The notes: generated by a model from the letters alone, not told the origin. A DNA stretch of 16,933 bases from OPU3-GD-OMZ sp001901525 (GCA_963981505.1 CAXCEI010000034.1:1-16933); one strand, 5' to 3'; shown: positions 8,474 to 15,756, counted from the stretch's first letter. Made by a program: numbers and translations.

Positions 8474-9745
8474 TTATGCCGACAAGACTGTTACCACCGC
8501 ATCCGTGAGCGTTTCAAGATCAGTTTCACTAATAATATAAGGCGGCATTAAATAAACAAGACGATTAAAGGGTCGCAACCAAACACCGTTTTCAACGAAT
8601 AACGGCTGTAATGTTTCCATGACTATAGGTTCATGCATTTCCACCACGCCAATAGCCCCTAGCACCCGCACGTCTTTAACCTGTGCCAACTTGCTACACG
8701 GCGCTAACCCCGCCACTAAGCTTGCTGAAATTCTCTCAATACGTTGCTGCCAAGGCGAATCCAATAATAGTTTTAAACTCGCTAAGCCTGCACAACACGC
8801 TAAGGGATTAGCCATAAACGTGGGGCCGTGCATAAATACACCGGGATCACCCGCACTGATTGTTGTGGCTATTTTTTGATCGACAAGGGTCGCTGCCAAG
8901 GTCAAATAACCGCCTGTCAGCGCCTTCCCAAGACACAAAATATCTGGAATAACCGGCCCATGTTCAAGCGCAAATAATTTACCGGTCCGCCCAAATCCTG
9001 TAGCAATCTCATCGAATATTAACAACACATCATAACGATTACACAGTGCGCGAACCGCCGACAAATAACTGGGCGAATAGAAGCGCATGCCCCCTGCCCC
9101 CTGAACAATAGGTTCCAAAATAAAAGCGGCAATCTGTGCATGATGCTTTTCCAAGATCGCTTCGACCGATGCTGTGTCTTGGTCTGAATATGTGTCATCA
9201 AAACCACATTGAGGTGCATCAGCAAAAAATTGTGAGACTAAACCCTGTGCAAACAAGCCATGCATCCCATTGACCGGATCACTCACCGACATCGCCCCAA
9301 AAGTATCGCCGTGGTAACCCTGACGAATGGTTAACATCTTACTTTTATTCGGTTGCCCTTGTGCGTACCAATATTGGATGGCCATTTTCATAGCAACTTC
9401 TACCGCCACAGAACCGGAATCTGAAAAAAACACAGTCGTTAAAGACGCCGGTGTAATCGCTACTAACTGTGTGGCTAAATCAACAGCCGGTTGATGCGTT
9501 AGGCCGCCAAACATGACATGCGACAACGTTTGAATTTGTTTATTTAATGCGGCATTAATCTGAGGATGATTGTAGCCATGAATCGCACTCCACCACGATG
9601 ACATCCCATCGATCAATTCAGAGCCGTCCATCAACTTCAACCTAACACCCGCAGCGGAGGCAACGGGGTAAATAGGTGCCGCTGTTCCAATGGCACTGTA
9701 GGGGTGCCAAAGCACCTGACGATCTTGCTTTATTATCGTTTCCAA
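8474..9745 (-). CDS. bioA: Adenosylmethionine--8-amino-7-oxononanoate aminotransferase (BioA), TTG start
   Basis: This is the PLP-dependent class III aminotransferase that makes 7,8-diaminopelargonate from KAPA using S-adenosylmethionine as amino donor, in biotin synthesis. The 423 aa length is normal. Landmarks are LWHPYSAIG near the N-terminus, the substrate-site GMSSWWSAIHGYNHP, SDSGSVAVEVAMKMA, YHGDTFGAMSVS, DEIATGFGRTG (D245, contacts the PLP pyridine nitrogen) and LGKALTGGY with Schiff-base lysine K274. The start codon is TTG: the minus strand reads GAGGTG followed by T-rich spacer and TTG-GAA-ACG, and no ATG fits the conserved N-terminus. It begins 15 nt after the SCO-MauG stop and shares its likely transcript. 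No other biotin genes are nearby, so bioA is detached from the usual bioBFCD group. Function is confident. Confidence 0.95.
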   Translation of the reverse strand: METIIKQDRQVLWHPYSAIGTAAPIYPVASAAGVRLKLMDGSELIDGMSSWWSAIHGYNHPQINAALNKQIQTLSHVMFGGLTHQPAVDLATQLVAITPASLTTVFFSDSGSVAVEVAMKMAIQYWYAQGQPNKSKMLTIRQGYHGDTFGAMSVSDPVNGMHGLFAQGLVSQFFADAPQCGFDDTYSDQDTASVEAILEKHHAQIAAFILEPIVQGAGGMRFYSPSYLSAVRALCNRYDVLLIFDEIATGFGRTGKLFALEHGPVIPDILCLGKALTGGYLTLAATLVDQKIATTISAGDPGVFMHGPTFMANPLACCAGLASLKLLLDSPWQQRIERISASLVAGLAPCSKLAQVKDVRVLGAIGVVEMHEPIVMETLQPLFVENGVWLRPFNRLVYLMPPYIISETDLETLTDAVVTVLSA

Positions 9746-9760
9746 AAAAACACCTCATTA

Positions 9761-11662
9761 TTATTGTGCATCCGCCACCGGTGCCGAAATACCATCTAAA
9801 ACGAGCGATGCCACAGTAGAACCCGTTAATGCTTCTAAAAAATATACCAACGCCTTTTTCTCTTGTCCGGTTAAATGCAAAGGCACAATAAGCGGATCTA
9901 GATCTGGGTTTTCAATCCCCCCCTGATCATAAAAATTTACCACTTGTTGCAAGGTGGAAAACTGACCATTATGCATATAAGGGGCAGTCAGTGAAATATT
10001 TCGTAACGACGGCGTTCGATAACGCCATTTATCTTTCGGGTCTTGCGTGACTTCATAACGCCCCAAATCGCTTACCTTTTGCTCGCTTACCGTAGCAATC
10101 AAAGCACTGTCTACCGTGACAAACTGTCCTGGCGCTAACTGAACCCGTTGCTGACTGGGTTTAGACTTAAGAGCCTCTTGATAACCCAAACCGGTGTTAT
10201 GCCACTGCTCATCGGTAAATAATGCGGCTTGATTTGTTAGGGTATGACAACTCGCACAACGTGCTTTTCCTACAAACAACCGATACCCTTGTTGCGCTAA
10301 AGGGGCTAAAACATCCTTCTGGTCGTTAAAAAACCACCGGTCAAAGCGAGAATCAGCCGCGTTCAAGGTACGCTCATAACTGGCAATCGCCATAGCGACC
10401 GTTTCCATGCTGACACCCCGCTTAAAAGCGCGTTGAAATAAACCCGCATAATCAGCACTGGCCTTTATTTTTTCAATCACATAACCAATGGAAGGGTTCG
10501 CCATTTCATTAGCCGCTAACAACGGCCCCCAAACTTGATTTTCCAAACTGGTTTCGCGGCCGTCATGAAATAACGTGGCATTAAAGGCAACATTAAAAAG
10601 ACTCGGTGCATTACGCCTGACGGTACGGCCTTCAAAACCAACCGCTGTTTTCAGTTGATTATTAGTGAAGCCCTGCTCAGGAATATGACACATGGCACAT
10701 GAAAAAGTATTATTTAACGAGAGGCGTCGATCATAAAACAACTTCCGCCCTAACTGTACTTTGTCTTTAGTTAGCGGATTATTAGCGGGTACCGGAATAG
10801 CCGGTAACCCTAACGGGGGCTGTTTGACGGTACTGAGTAAGTCAAACGGTTGCCCCATACCGTCAATCAAAGCATCAAATTCTTGTTGAAAAGGTATTTT
10901 TTCATTGTCAGCAAATGTCTGAAGTCTTGTCTGGCGCCATAACGCCTCACGCTTTAGAAGACTACCAAAACGCTCACTCTCCTTCGCAACAGCGCTAAGC
11001 ACCGTTTTAACATCATTGATGACGGTTTCTGGATGTAAAAAGGCCACACTATAGATATTTCTGATCCGTTTGCTTCGATCAATTAAAAAAACGCGTAATT
11101 GATGGGAAAAGGTCCCCGTGAATAGCCCCTGTTGATCATAATTCTTTTTTACCGACTGCCCATAGCCATCTAGTATAGGGGTTAACTGATCATCAGACCT
11201 TGTCGTTAAAAACTGCCAATCAATCCCCTGCCCCTGAAACCCCTGACTATACTGCTGCATTTTCTCCGGCGTATCGTACTGCGGATTAAAACTCAATGTT
11301 AATAACCGTAGCTGTTGGCTAATTTCCGGCGCTTTTGCCAATTGACGTTTTATTTTATGAAAAACGGCTGTGGCTAACGGGCAACCATTAACATCGCCAC
11401 AAGTCGAATAAATAAAACTCAGTAAAACAATTTTATCCCCCATGAGTTGATGCAATGACAACGCATCCCCTTGGCTATTGAGGATGGAGCCATCAGTAGC
11501 ACGGCCCAAGGCAGGTAAACGATAGCTCCCCGGTGCCGGCGCTGGAAAATGCAAGGCCCGATAGCCCGGGGCCAGTACTTCAGAGCGGCCCGAATCACCT
11601 TGTACCGGAGCACTCAACACACAAGCTGTGAGTACCAGCCCCCAGAGTTGAACTGTTGTCAT
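9761..11662 (-). CDS. SCO/SenC copper-chaperone domain fused to di-haem MauG/cytochrome c peroxidase domain, mtoX accessory protein
   Basis: This is one continuous 633 aa frame with two normally separate proteins. After an N-terminal hydrophobic segment (about 5-22), residues about 45-225 are a SCO/SenC thioredoxin-fold domain: SFIYSTCGDVNGCPLA carries C88 and C94, and H187 (FSHQLRVFLID) is the expected third copper ligand. Residues about 285-615 are a di-haem cytochrome c peroxidase/MauG domain with two c-type haem sites, CAMCH (322-326) and CASCH (469-473), and family stretches KLGRKLFYD-like, NAPSLFNVAFN, FHDGRE, YRTPSLRNISLTAPYMHNG. Expected location is periplasmic. It lies 70 nt downstream of mtoX on the same strand; separate SCO and mauG genes are described beside mtoX in other bacteria. 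Likely roles are copper delivery to the oxidase and peroxidase or maturation chemistry. Oddities: the Cys pair is C-x5-C rather than C-x3-C, and the signal n-region lacks Lys/Arg. An in-frame stop 6 nt upstream of the ATG fixes the start. Confidence 0.9.
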   Translation of the reverse strand: MTTVQLWGLVLTACVLSAPVQGDSGRSEVLAPGYRALHFPAPAPGSYRLPALGRATDGSILNSQGDALSLHQLMGDKIVLLSFIYSTCGDVNGCPLATAVFHKIKRQLAKAPEISQQLRLLTLSFNPQYDTPEKMQQYSQGFQGQGIDWQFLTTRSDDQLTPILDGYGQSVKKNYDQQGLFTGTFSHQLRVFLIDRSKRIRNIYSVAFLHPETVINDVKTVLSAVAKESERFGSLLKREALWRQTRLQTFADNEKIPFQQEFDALIDGMGQPFDLLSTVKQPPLGLPAIPVPANNPLTKDKVQLGRKLFYDRRLSLNNTFSCAMCHIPEQGFTNNQLKTAVGFEGRTVRRNAPSLFNVAFNATLFHDGRETSLENQVWGPLLAANEMANPSIGYVIEKIKASADYAGLFQRAFKRGVSMETVAMAIASYERTLNAADSRFDRWFFNDQKDVLAPLAQQGYRLFVGKARCASCHTLTNQAALFTDEQWHNTGLGYQEALKSKPSQQRVQLAPGQFVTVDSALIATVSEQKVSDLGRYEVTQDPKDKWRYRTPSLRNISLTAPYMHNGQFSTLQQVVNFYDQGGIENPDLDPLIVPLHLTGQEKKALVYFLEALTGSTVASLVLDGISAPVADAQ

Positions 11663-11732
11663 TTTTTCTTATATACACTCATGGTTAACTTAAGCACCGT
11701 AGTTCTGGGTGTACGATGCAAGCACACGGACG

Positions 11733-13070
11733 CTAACGATACAATGAAAAAGCCCCAAACCGCATCTGGTGTGGGCGACCTAATTTTTCTTGCGTAAAAT
11801 CAATAGCAAACTGTTGTTTCAATGCGCTACCATCCCAATGATAAAGCTTTAGAAACTGTTCATTATCTTGCCCTTTTTTATCCCAGTTGGCGAGCAATGA
11901 GGAAGTATAATAAAGACGTTTTCCATCCCAACTTGATGACACCATATTGACTTGTGCACCAATCTTCTTTTCATAAATTTGCTTGGGATTAAAGGGATCC
12001 GAAATATCAAAACCTCGAGTCTTGCCATCCATAAAGGTATTAACCCATAACAGTTTATCATCACTCTGAATTGAAATATCAACCGGCAACGGTATTTTGG
12101 AAGGATCACCGATATCAGCAACTTCTTTGCTTTGCCACTGGCCCTGAGCATCTTCATAAATTAACCATATTTTTGATGTTAACGCTGTCGAGGTAAAACA
12201 ATAATTATGCTCAGGTTTTAAAGCACAACGAATTTCCAAGGGAGCCCCTGGAACATCAAAAACTTTAACCGGTTGACGCGTCTTCAAGTTCCATTGCACC
12301 ATCGTGGTACCAAACTGTTTCATCGCCGCTTGATCACTTAACATCTTGCCAAAATCCATCATATAATTGGACCATCCGGTAAACGATGAAGTCAGCATAA
12401 GATTGCGCCGAGGCAGTACCCGTACGTCGTAATTATAACCATCCGCATACTGACCGGTTTTCACCGCACCATTCAATTGACTATCTGTTGGCACCCAATG
12501 CGTTGCAATATAGTCACCACTGTTTGTATATTCAACTAACGCACCACGACCACCATGATCCTTATTATTAGATAACGCCGTCATCATCATGCGGCCCGGC
12601 AACGCATAAGTAGTATGCGGCCCAACGGCTCCACCACTTTTAGCCACAAAATCAGTAATGACTTTATGCAACTTAGGCTTGGCTGGATTAGAGTACACAT
12701 CAAAAATAAAGATCTTACTGGTGTCTAAGCCTGCCGCCCAAAGATAACGACGGTCATCGGTAAAACCTGAGTGATGGGCTTCATTGCGCCCCCCGACCGA
12801 ACGCGTATGAATCACTTTGCCGTAGTTATCTGAACTCGGTCTCACATCAACCGTCACTAATTTATCCTGTTCATCACCCACCCCTTTAACCCCTAGGGTC
12901 CATACATACACAAAATCTTCTTGTCCTGAAATCTTTGCCATATACGGTGACTGACAGGTTTCATCTGCCTGGGTCACGGTTGGTAACACCCCTAATAACA
13001 AAAAAATGCTAATACTGGCTGAAAATACACCCAACCTTCTCATACTATTTTTCTTAAAAAAGACTTTCAT
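11733..13070 (-). CDS. mtoX: Methanethiol oxidase, SBP56 selenium-binding protein family, exported
   Basis: This is an SBP56-family protein of 445 aa. Characterised bacterial members are copper-dependent periplasmic methanethiol oxidases that convert methanethiol, O2 and water to formaldehyde, H2S and H2O2. Family stretches include VWTLGVKGVGDEQDKLVTVD, GGRNEAHHSGFTDDRRYLWA, AVGPHTTYALPGRMMMTALS, ADGYNYDVRVLPRRNLMLTS and the C-terminal GRPHQMRFG; the His residues in EAHH, GPH and RPH are the best metal-ligand candidates. A signal peptide is clear: KK/RR n-region, hydrophobic core, probable cleavage at TVTQA|DE (35/36). The frame also has an in-frame GTG at 13082, but GAGG within it lies 6 nt before ATG 13070 and acts as the ribosome binding site, so I use 13070. 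The gene heads a minus-strand unit with the SCO-MauG fusion and bioA, and is divergent from a GlxA-type regulator. The methanethiol role rests on family, signal peptide and neighbours. Confidence 0.9.
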   Translation of the reverse strand: MKVFFKKNSMRRLGVFSASISIFLLLGVLPTVTQADETCQSPYMAKISGQEDFVYVWTLGVKGVGDEQDKLVTVDVRPSSDNYGKVIHTRSVGGRNEAHHSGFTDDRRYLWAAGLDTSKIFIFDVYSNPAKPKLHKVITDFVAKSGGAVGPHTTYALPGRMMMTALSNNKDHGGRGALVEYTNSGDYIATHWVPTDSQLNGAVKTGQYADGYNYDVRVLPRRNLMLTSSFTGWSNYMMDFGKMLSDQAAMKQFGTTMVQWNLKTRQPVKVFDVPGAPLEIRCALKPEHNYCFTSTALTSKIWLIYEDAQGQWQSKEVADIGDPSKIPLPVDISIQSDDKLLWVNTFMDGKTRGFDISDPFNPKQIYEKKIGAQVNMVSSSWDGKRLYYTSSLLANWDKKGQDNEQFLKLYHWDGSALKQQFAIDFTQEKLGRPHQMRFGAFSLYR

Positions 13071-13296
13071 CACTGACCTCACAGCTAATTAACTAAAAAA
13101 ACAGCTCTTTATTATTCAACATTAATCATTTCAGACCGCACCTTAATAGGCTGCCATATGCTATCGCACCATGCAGTCTTAAAAATCACGCAAACCCCAT
13201 TTCTCTCAATTACTACATCTTGTCATCATAGAACAAAACACGTAAGGTCTTAAAAAGACAATTTAGTGCTATTTATGCCAAATATTTGATTTTATT
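13071..13296. promoter_or_regulatory. Divergent mtoX / GlxA-regulator intergenic region with repeated GTCTTAAAAA
   Basis: This 226-nt divergent region must hold promoters for both genes. A 10-mer GTCTTAAAAA occurs twice on the + strand, at 13176-13185 and 13247-13256, 71 nt (roughly seven helical turns) apart. The second copy is part of an inverted repeat, GTCTT-AAA-AAGAC (13247-13259). A further short direct repeat, CGCACC, occurs at 13137-13142 and 13165-13170. AraC-family proteins usually bind pairs of direct-repeat half-sites, so these are candidate operators. No convincing -35/-10 pair stands out. The assignment is inferred from position and repeats. Confidence 0.45.
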
Positions 13297-14307
13297 ATGA
13301 AATCGCTATCCATCTCCATTCTCGCTATCGAAGAAACCATGGTCTATACCTTAGCTGGACCCCATGATATTTTTTCTTCCATCAACCTTTTTAATAAATC
13401 ATCCCAAGTCGATAAAAATTACTTTACCAGTTCAACCCATATTGTTGGTCCTCGAAAAGGATTAATTACTTGTTATAACGGCTTAGCGATAAACTGCCAG
13501 AAAAGTCTTGAGGAGGTTAATCATACCGATTTAATTATTATTCCTTCCTTAGAATTACTCGATGAACCGATACTGCATAAATATCCTAAACTCAAAAATT
13601 GGCTTATAAATCATTACCGTCAGGGCGCAACCATTGCCTGCATTTGTCTGGGCTCATTTTTATTAGCTGAAACCGGATTGCTCGACCATAAAATCTGTAC
13701 GACTCATTGGGCTTTTACACAAAGGATGCAAGCCACATTTCCCACCCTTGAAATACATAGCGACAAAATCATTACCGAACAAAACAATTTAATTTGTTCA
13801 GGAGGAGCAACATCTTGGCAAGACCTGACTTCTTACTTACTAAAAAAATTCACAAACGCAGAAAAAACCCGTGAAATTAATAACTTTTTCTTATTAAACT
13901 CACATGAAGACGGCCAAACCCCCTTTACAGACCTATTAAATATTTCTGTTGCTAATGATTTAGTTATTCAAAAAACATGCGATTGGATCAATAACAATCT
14001 AAATAACCCTGACTTGCTCCGTACTTCAATTCAATTATCCGCTTTAACAGAACGAACCTATAAACGCCGCTTCAAACAGGCGACGGGGTTGTCGCCCCTT
14101 GAATATATACAAAATATTCGAATTGAACACGCCAAAAAACAGCTAGAAAACACACAAAAGAACATCCAAACCATTTCTGAGGAAATCAACTATACCGATG
14201 GCAGTTATTTTCGCCGTCTATTCAAACGTAAAACAGGAATGACAGCCCAAACCTACCGAAAACGATTTTCAACACTAAATCCAGCTAAAAATTATTTAAA
14301 AAAATGA
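13297..14307 (+). CDS. GlxA-family transcriptional regulator (DJ-1/PfpI-like domain plus AraC HTH)
   Basis: The 336 aa protein has an N-terminal DJ-1/PfpI (class I glutamine amidotransferase-like) domain (about 1-180) with YTLAGPHDIFSSINLF, a nucleophile-elbow-like ATIACICLGSFLLAETGLLD (C117) and THWAFTQRM. A C-terminal AraC-type DNA-binding domain (about 220-325) follows, with two helix-turn-helices: SIQLSALTERTYKRRFKQAT, LSPLEYIQNIRIEHAKK, and then ISEEINYTDGSYFRRLFKRK. Family members sense small metabolites and usually activate catabolic genes. It is divergent from mtoX, so control of mtoX and its downstream genes by methanethiol or a related compound is a reasonable inference, but not shown. 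The ATG is the first in the frame that keeps the conserved N-terminus; the ribosome binding site is weak. The next gene, a cold-shock gene, has its own promoter. Confidence 0.88.
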   Translation: MKSLSISILAIEETMVYTLAGPHDIFSSINLFNKSSQVDKNYFTSSTHIVGPRKGLITCYNGLAINCQKSLEEVNHTDLIIIPSLELLDEPILHKYPKLKNWLINHYRQGATIACICLGSFLLAETGLLDHKICTTHWAFTQRMQATFPTLEIHSDKIITEQNNLICSGGATSWQDLTSYLLKKFTNAEKTREINNFFLLNSHEDGQTPFTDLLNISVANDLVIQKTCDWINNNLNNPDLLRTSIQLSALTERTYKRRFKQATGLSPLEYIQNIRIEHAKKQLENTQKNIQTISEEINYTDGSYFRRLFKRKTGMTAQTYRKRFSTLNPAKNYLKK

Positions 14308-14324
14308 ACCGTGTTAATTATTTT

Positions 14325-14354
14325 TTGACTATAAAAAAACATTAATTCTATAAT
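14325..14354 (+). promoter_or_regulatory. Sigma70 promoter of the cold-shock gene
   Basis: A -35 TTGACT (14325-14330) and a perfect -10 TATAAT (14349-14354) are separated by 18 nt. Transcription would start near 14361 and give a leader of about 150 nt before the ATG at 14511. A long AT-rich leader is typical of cspA-type mRNAs, where it controls mRNA stability and translation in the cold. Confidence 0.75.
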
Positions 14355-14510
14355 GTCACTGTTATTGAAAAATTAGCAAACTAAATTTATTAATTTTCAA
14401 ATAATTAAAATGCATTTTATTAAGCACTTTTCAGAAAATAATTACCCTCATTTTTTAAATTGCCCCCAATAATTTGCAACCCTTTTTGATTTTTTACAGA
14501 GGTAATTTAG

Positions 14511-14714
14511 ATGGCAACAGGCACAGTAAAGTGGTTTAACGCATCCAAAGGTTTTGGATTTATTTCTCCTGATGATGGCGGTGAAGATGTCTTTGTTCAC
14601 TTCTCAGCAATTAAAGATGATGGTTTTCGTACCCTTAATGAGGGCCAAAAAGTCAACTTTGAAGTAGAAAATGGTCCTAAAGGGCTACAAGCTACGGAAG
14701 TTAACGGGCAGTAA
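14511..14714 (+). CDS. Cold-shock protein, CspA family
   Basis: This is a 67 aa single cold-shock domain, the usual size for CspA-type proteins. Both RNA-binding motifs are intact: RNP1 KGFGFI (with TVKWFNASKG just before it) and RNP2 DVFVHFSAI. It binds single-stranded RNA or DNA as an RNA chaperone. The start has AGAGG 8 nt upstream. Its own promoter (14325-14354), a leader of about 150 nt and a strong terminator right after the stop make it a monocistronic unit. Whether it is cold-induced or constitutive cannot be read from the protein; the long leader favours post-transcriptional control. Confidence 0.96.
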   Translation: MATGTVKWFNASKGFGFISPDDGGEDVFVHFSAIKDDGFRTLNEGQKVNFEVENGPKGLQATEVNGQ

Positions 14715-14728
14715 ATAGAATTGATATC

Positions 14729-14758
14729 AAACGACCCTGAGTCTCACCAGGGTCGTTT
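14729..14758 (+). terminator. Hairpin terminator after the cold-shock gene
   Basis: AAACGACCCTG (14729-14739) pairs perfectly with CAGGGTCGTTT (14748-14758) across an 8-nt loop, 14 nt after the stop codon. The arms themselves supply an A-run upstream and a short T-run at the end. Confidence 0.85.
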
Positions 14759-14760
14759 AA

Positions 14761-15194
14761 AACGACGTAAAAAAATAACTGAGTCGCTCCGCCACATCCT
14801 GTGGCAGAGCTATGATGTCGCTTTAATAAGATTACCTTAAGTGTTCATTCCTTTGGCAAGTCCCTTTGCTATCTAAAAAAAGAAATCCATGCCTTTTTCC
14901 AGCGACAATTACATTATCACTTACAAAAAACAATCTACACAAGTGGTAAAAAACCATCAATTTATGTAAGTAATTGCTTACCACCGGCATCAAGTTATAC
15001 AACTCCCCCCCTTGGTTAGCGGTTTTCGCCTTTTTTGCTATTAAAACGCAAGCGACACAAAAAAAGACTTTAATTTTTTTTGTTAAAAGAAACTTTTAAA
15101 AAAATAAGATGTCAATGAAACCAGAAGGCAGAGGACATAGAAAGCCTAACTTCCTTCCAGTCATCATCCCTCTTGCTTTTCGCAAGAGGAAAGT
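14761..15194. other. Gene-poor stretch with hairpins, no recognised gene
   Basis: No credible coding sequence is seen here. A compact hairpin lies at 14786-14810: GCTC-C-GCCACA pairs with TGTGGC-A-GAGC over a TCC loop with one C/A mismatch. Short interleaved complementary segments follow: CTTACA (14920-14925) with TGTAAG (14965-14970), and GTGGTAA (14943-14949) with TTACCAC (14978-14984); these could be chance or alternative folds. The section from 15010 to 15110 is very A/T-rich with long A and T runs. The last part (15120-15194) is the probable leader of the 49-codon ORF at 15195. Confidence 0.5.
15169..15189 (+). promoter_or_regulatory. Hairpin sequestering the ribosome binding site of the 49-codon ORF
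   Basis: CCTCTTGC (15169-15176) and GCAAGAGG (15182-15189) form a perfect 8-bp stem with a 5-nt loop. The 3' arm contains the GAGG ribosome binding site of the ORF whose ATG is at 15195, so a closed stem would block initiation. A second AGAGGA copy upstream (15130-15135) could pair with the same CCTCT and open the stem. The structure is seen in the sequence; switching is inference. Confidence 0.5.
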
Positions 15195-15344
15195 ATGGGT
15201 ATTTTCGGAGATGGTTATACTTATACGCTCTTTGCTCCTTTGGTCATGGAGACCAAAGGAGCAAAACTTAATAATGCTAATCAACCATTACACATTACCT
15301 CACGTAATACATTTACTGTAGACGAAGCACTGACTACATTATAA
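15195..15344 (+). CDS. Uncharacterised 49-residue small ORF
   Basis: ATG at 15195 opens a 49-codon frame that ends with TAA at 15342-15344. The predicted peptide begins MGIFGDGYTYTLFAPLV and ends NTFTVDEALTTL. It is soluble in character, with no signal peptide or membrane helix, and I recognise no family. Support for translation is an excellent GAGG ribosome binding site 5 nt before the ATG and a balanced amino-acid composition. It is unusual in two ways: the ribosome binding site lies in the 3' arm of an 8-bp hairpin, and codons 13-23 contain a perfect 15-bp inverted repeat. The small membrane-protein gene begins 25 nt after its stop and has no ribosome binding site of its own, so the two may be co-transcribed. 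It could instead be a chance frame inside a structured RNA. Confidence 0.45.
   Translation: MGIFGDGYTYTLFAPLVMETKGAKLNNANQPLHITSRNTFTVDEALTTL
15231..15265. repeat. Perfect 15-bp inverted repeat inside the 49-codon ORF
   Basis: TTTGCTCCTTTGGTC (15231-15245) is the exact reverse complement of GACCAAAGGAGCAAA (15251-15265), with a 5-nt loop that includes an ATG. No U-tract follows on either strand, so it is not a standard intrinsic terminator. It is the longest perfect hairpin in the window. Confidence 0.8.
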
Positions 15345-15369
15345 AATATGTAGCATTATCCTTATTTCA

Positions 15370-15756
15370 ATGCCTAACATGGAACCGCAGTGCAACGAAC
15401 AATCAGATCTTTTACTTAACAAGCGTTCTGTAGCAATGGGGTGGCTGATACCTCTCGGATTAATGTTGCTTTCAAGAATGCTTTTTTCTCAAATTCAAGT
15501 TGTAGGTCTTGTTTGGACAATAGCATTCGCTTGGATGGGATGGGCTTGTTTTGTTAATGTTAAACAATGTCAACGTACACATTGTTTTTATACCGCACCG
15601 TTGTTCTTTCTGTTGTCCGTGATTACTCTGGGAATCACACGGGGTTGGCCGATTGTCAATCAACTGTCTCTTGATTTATTAGGTTTAATAGCAGTTATAA
15701 CGGCCGCTTTACTGTGGGTTCTCTCTGAAAAGTACGCAGGTCGTTACCAACGATGA
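15370..15756 (+). CDS. Small four-helix membrane protein, uncharacterised
   Basis: The 128 aa protein has four probable membrane helices at about 23-39, 44-63, 74-89 and 100-117. A Cys-rich motif, CQRTHCFYTAPLFFLL (C67, H71, C72), sits just before the third helix; a similar C-x-R-x-H-C-x-x-T-x-P pattern occurs in small bacterial membrane proteins of unknown function, and a metal-binding role is possible but unproven. ATG 15370 has no clear ribosome binding site; ATG 15379, three codons later, is an alternative. An in-frame stop (15331-15333) rules out extension much further upstream. It lies 25 nt after the 49-codon ORF and is convergent with the carbonic anhydrase gene, from which the hairpin at 15823-15850 separates it. 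Confidence 0.75.
   Translation: MPNMEPQCNEQSDLLLNKRSVAMGWLIPLGLMLLSRMLFSQIQVVGLVWTIAFAWMGWACFVNVKQCQRTHCFYTAPLFFLLSVITLGITRGWPIVNQLSLDLLGLIAVITAALLWVLSEKYAGRYQR

Noticed and set aside
13071..13082. GTG at 13082 as the mtoX start
   Set aside because: The bases just after it form the GAGG ribosome binding site for ATG 13070, which also gives a normal signal peptide.
15231..15265. Intrinsic terminator
   Set aside because: The stem is strong but no U-tract follows on either strand.
15109..15321. 70-codon + strand frame over the hairpin region
   Set aside because: It has no ribosome binding site, and it overlaps the 49-codon ORF, which has a much better one.
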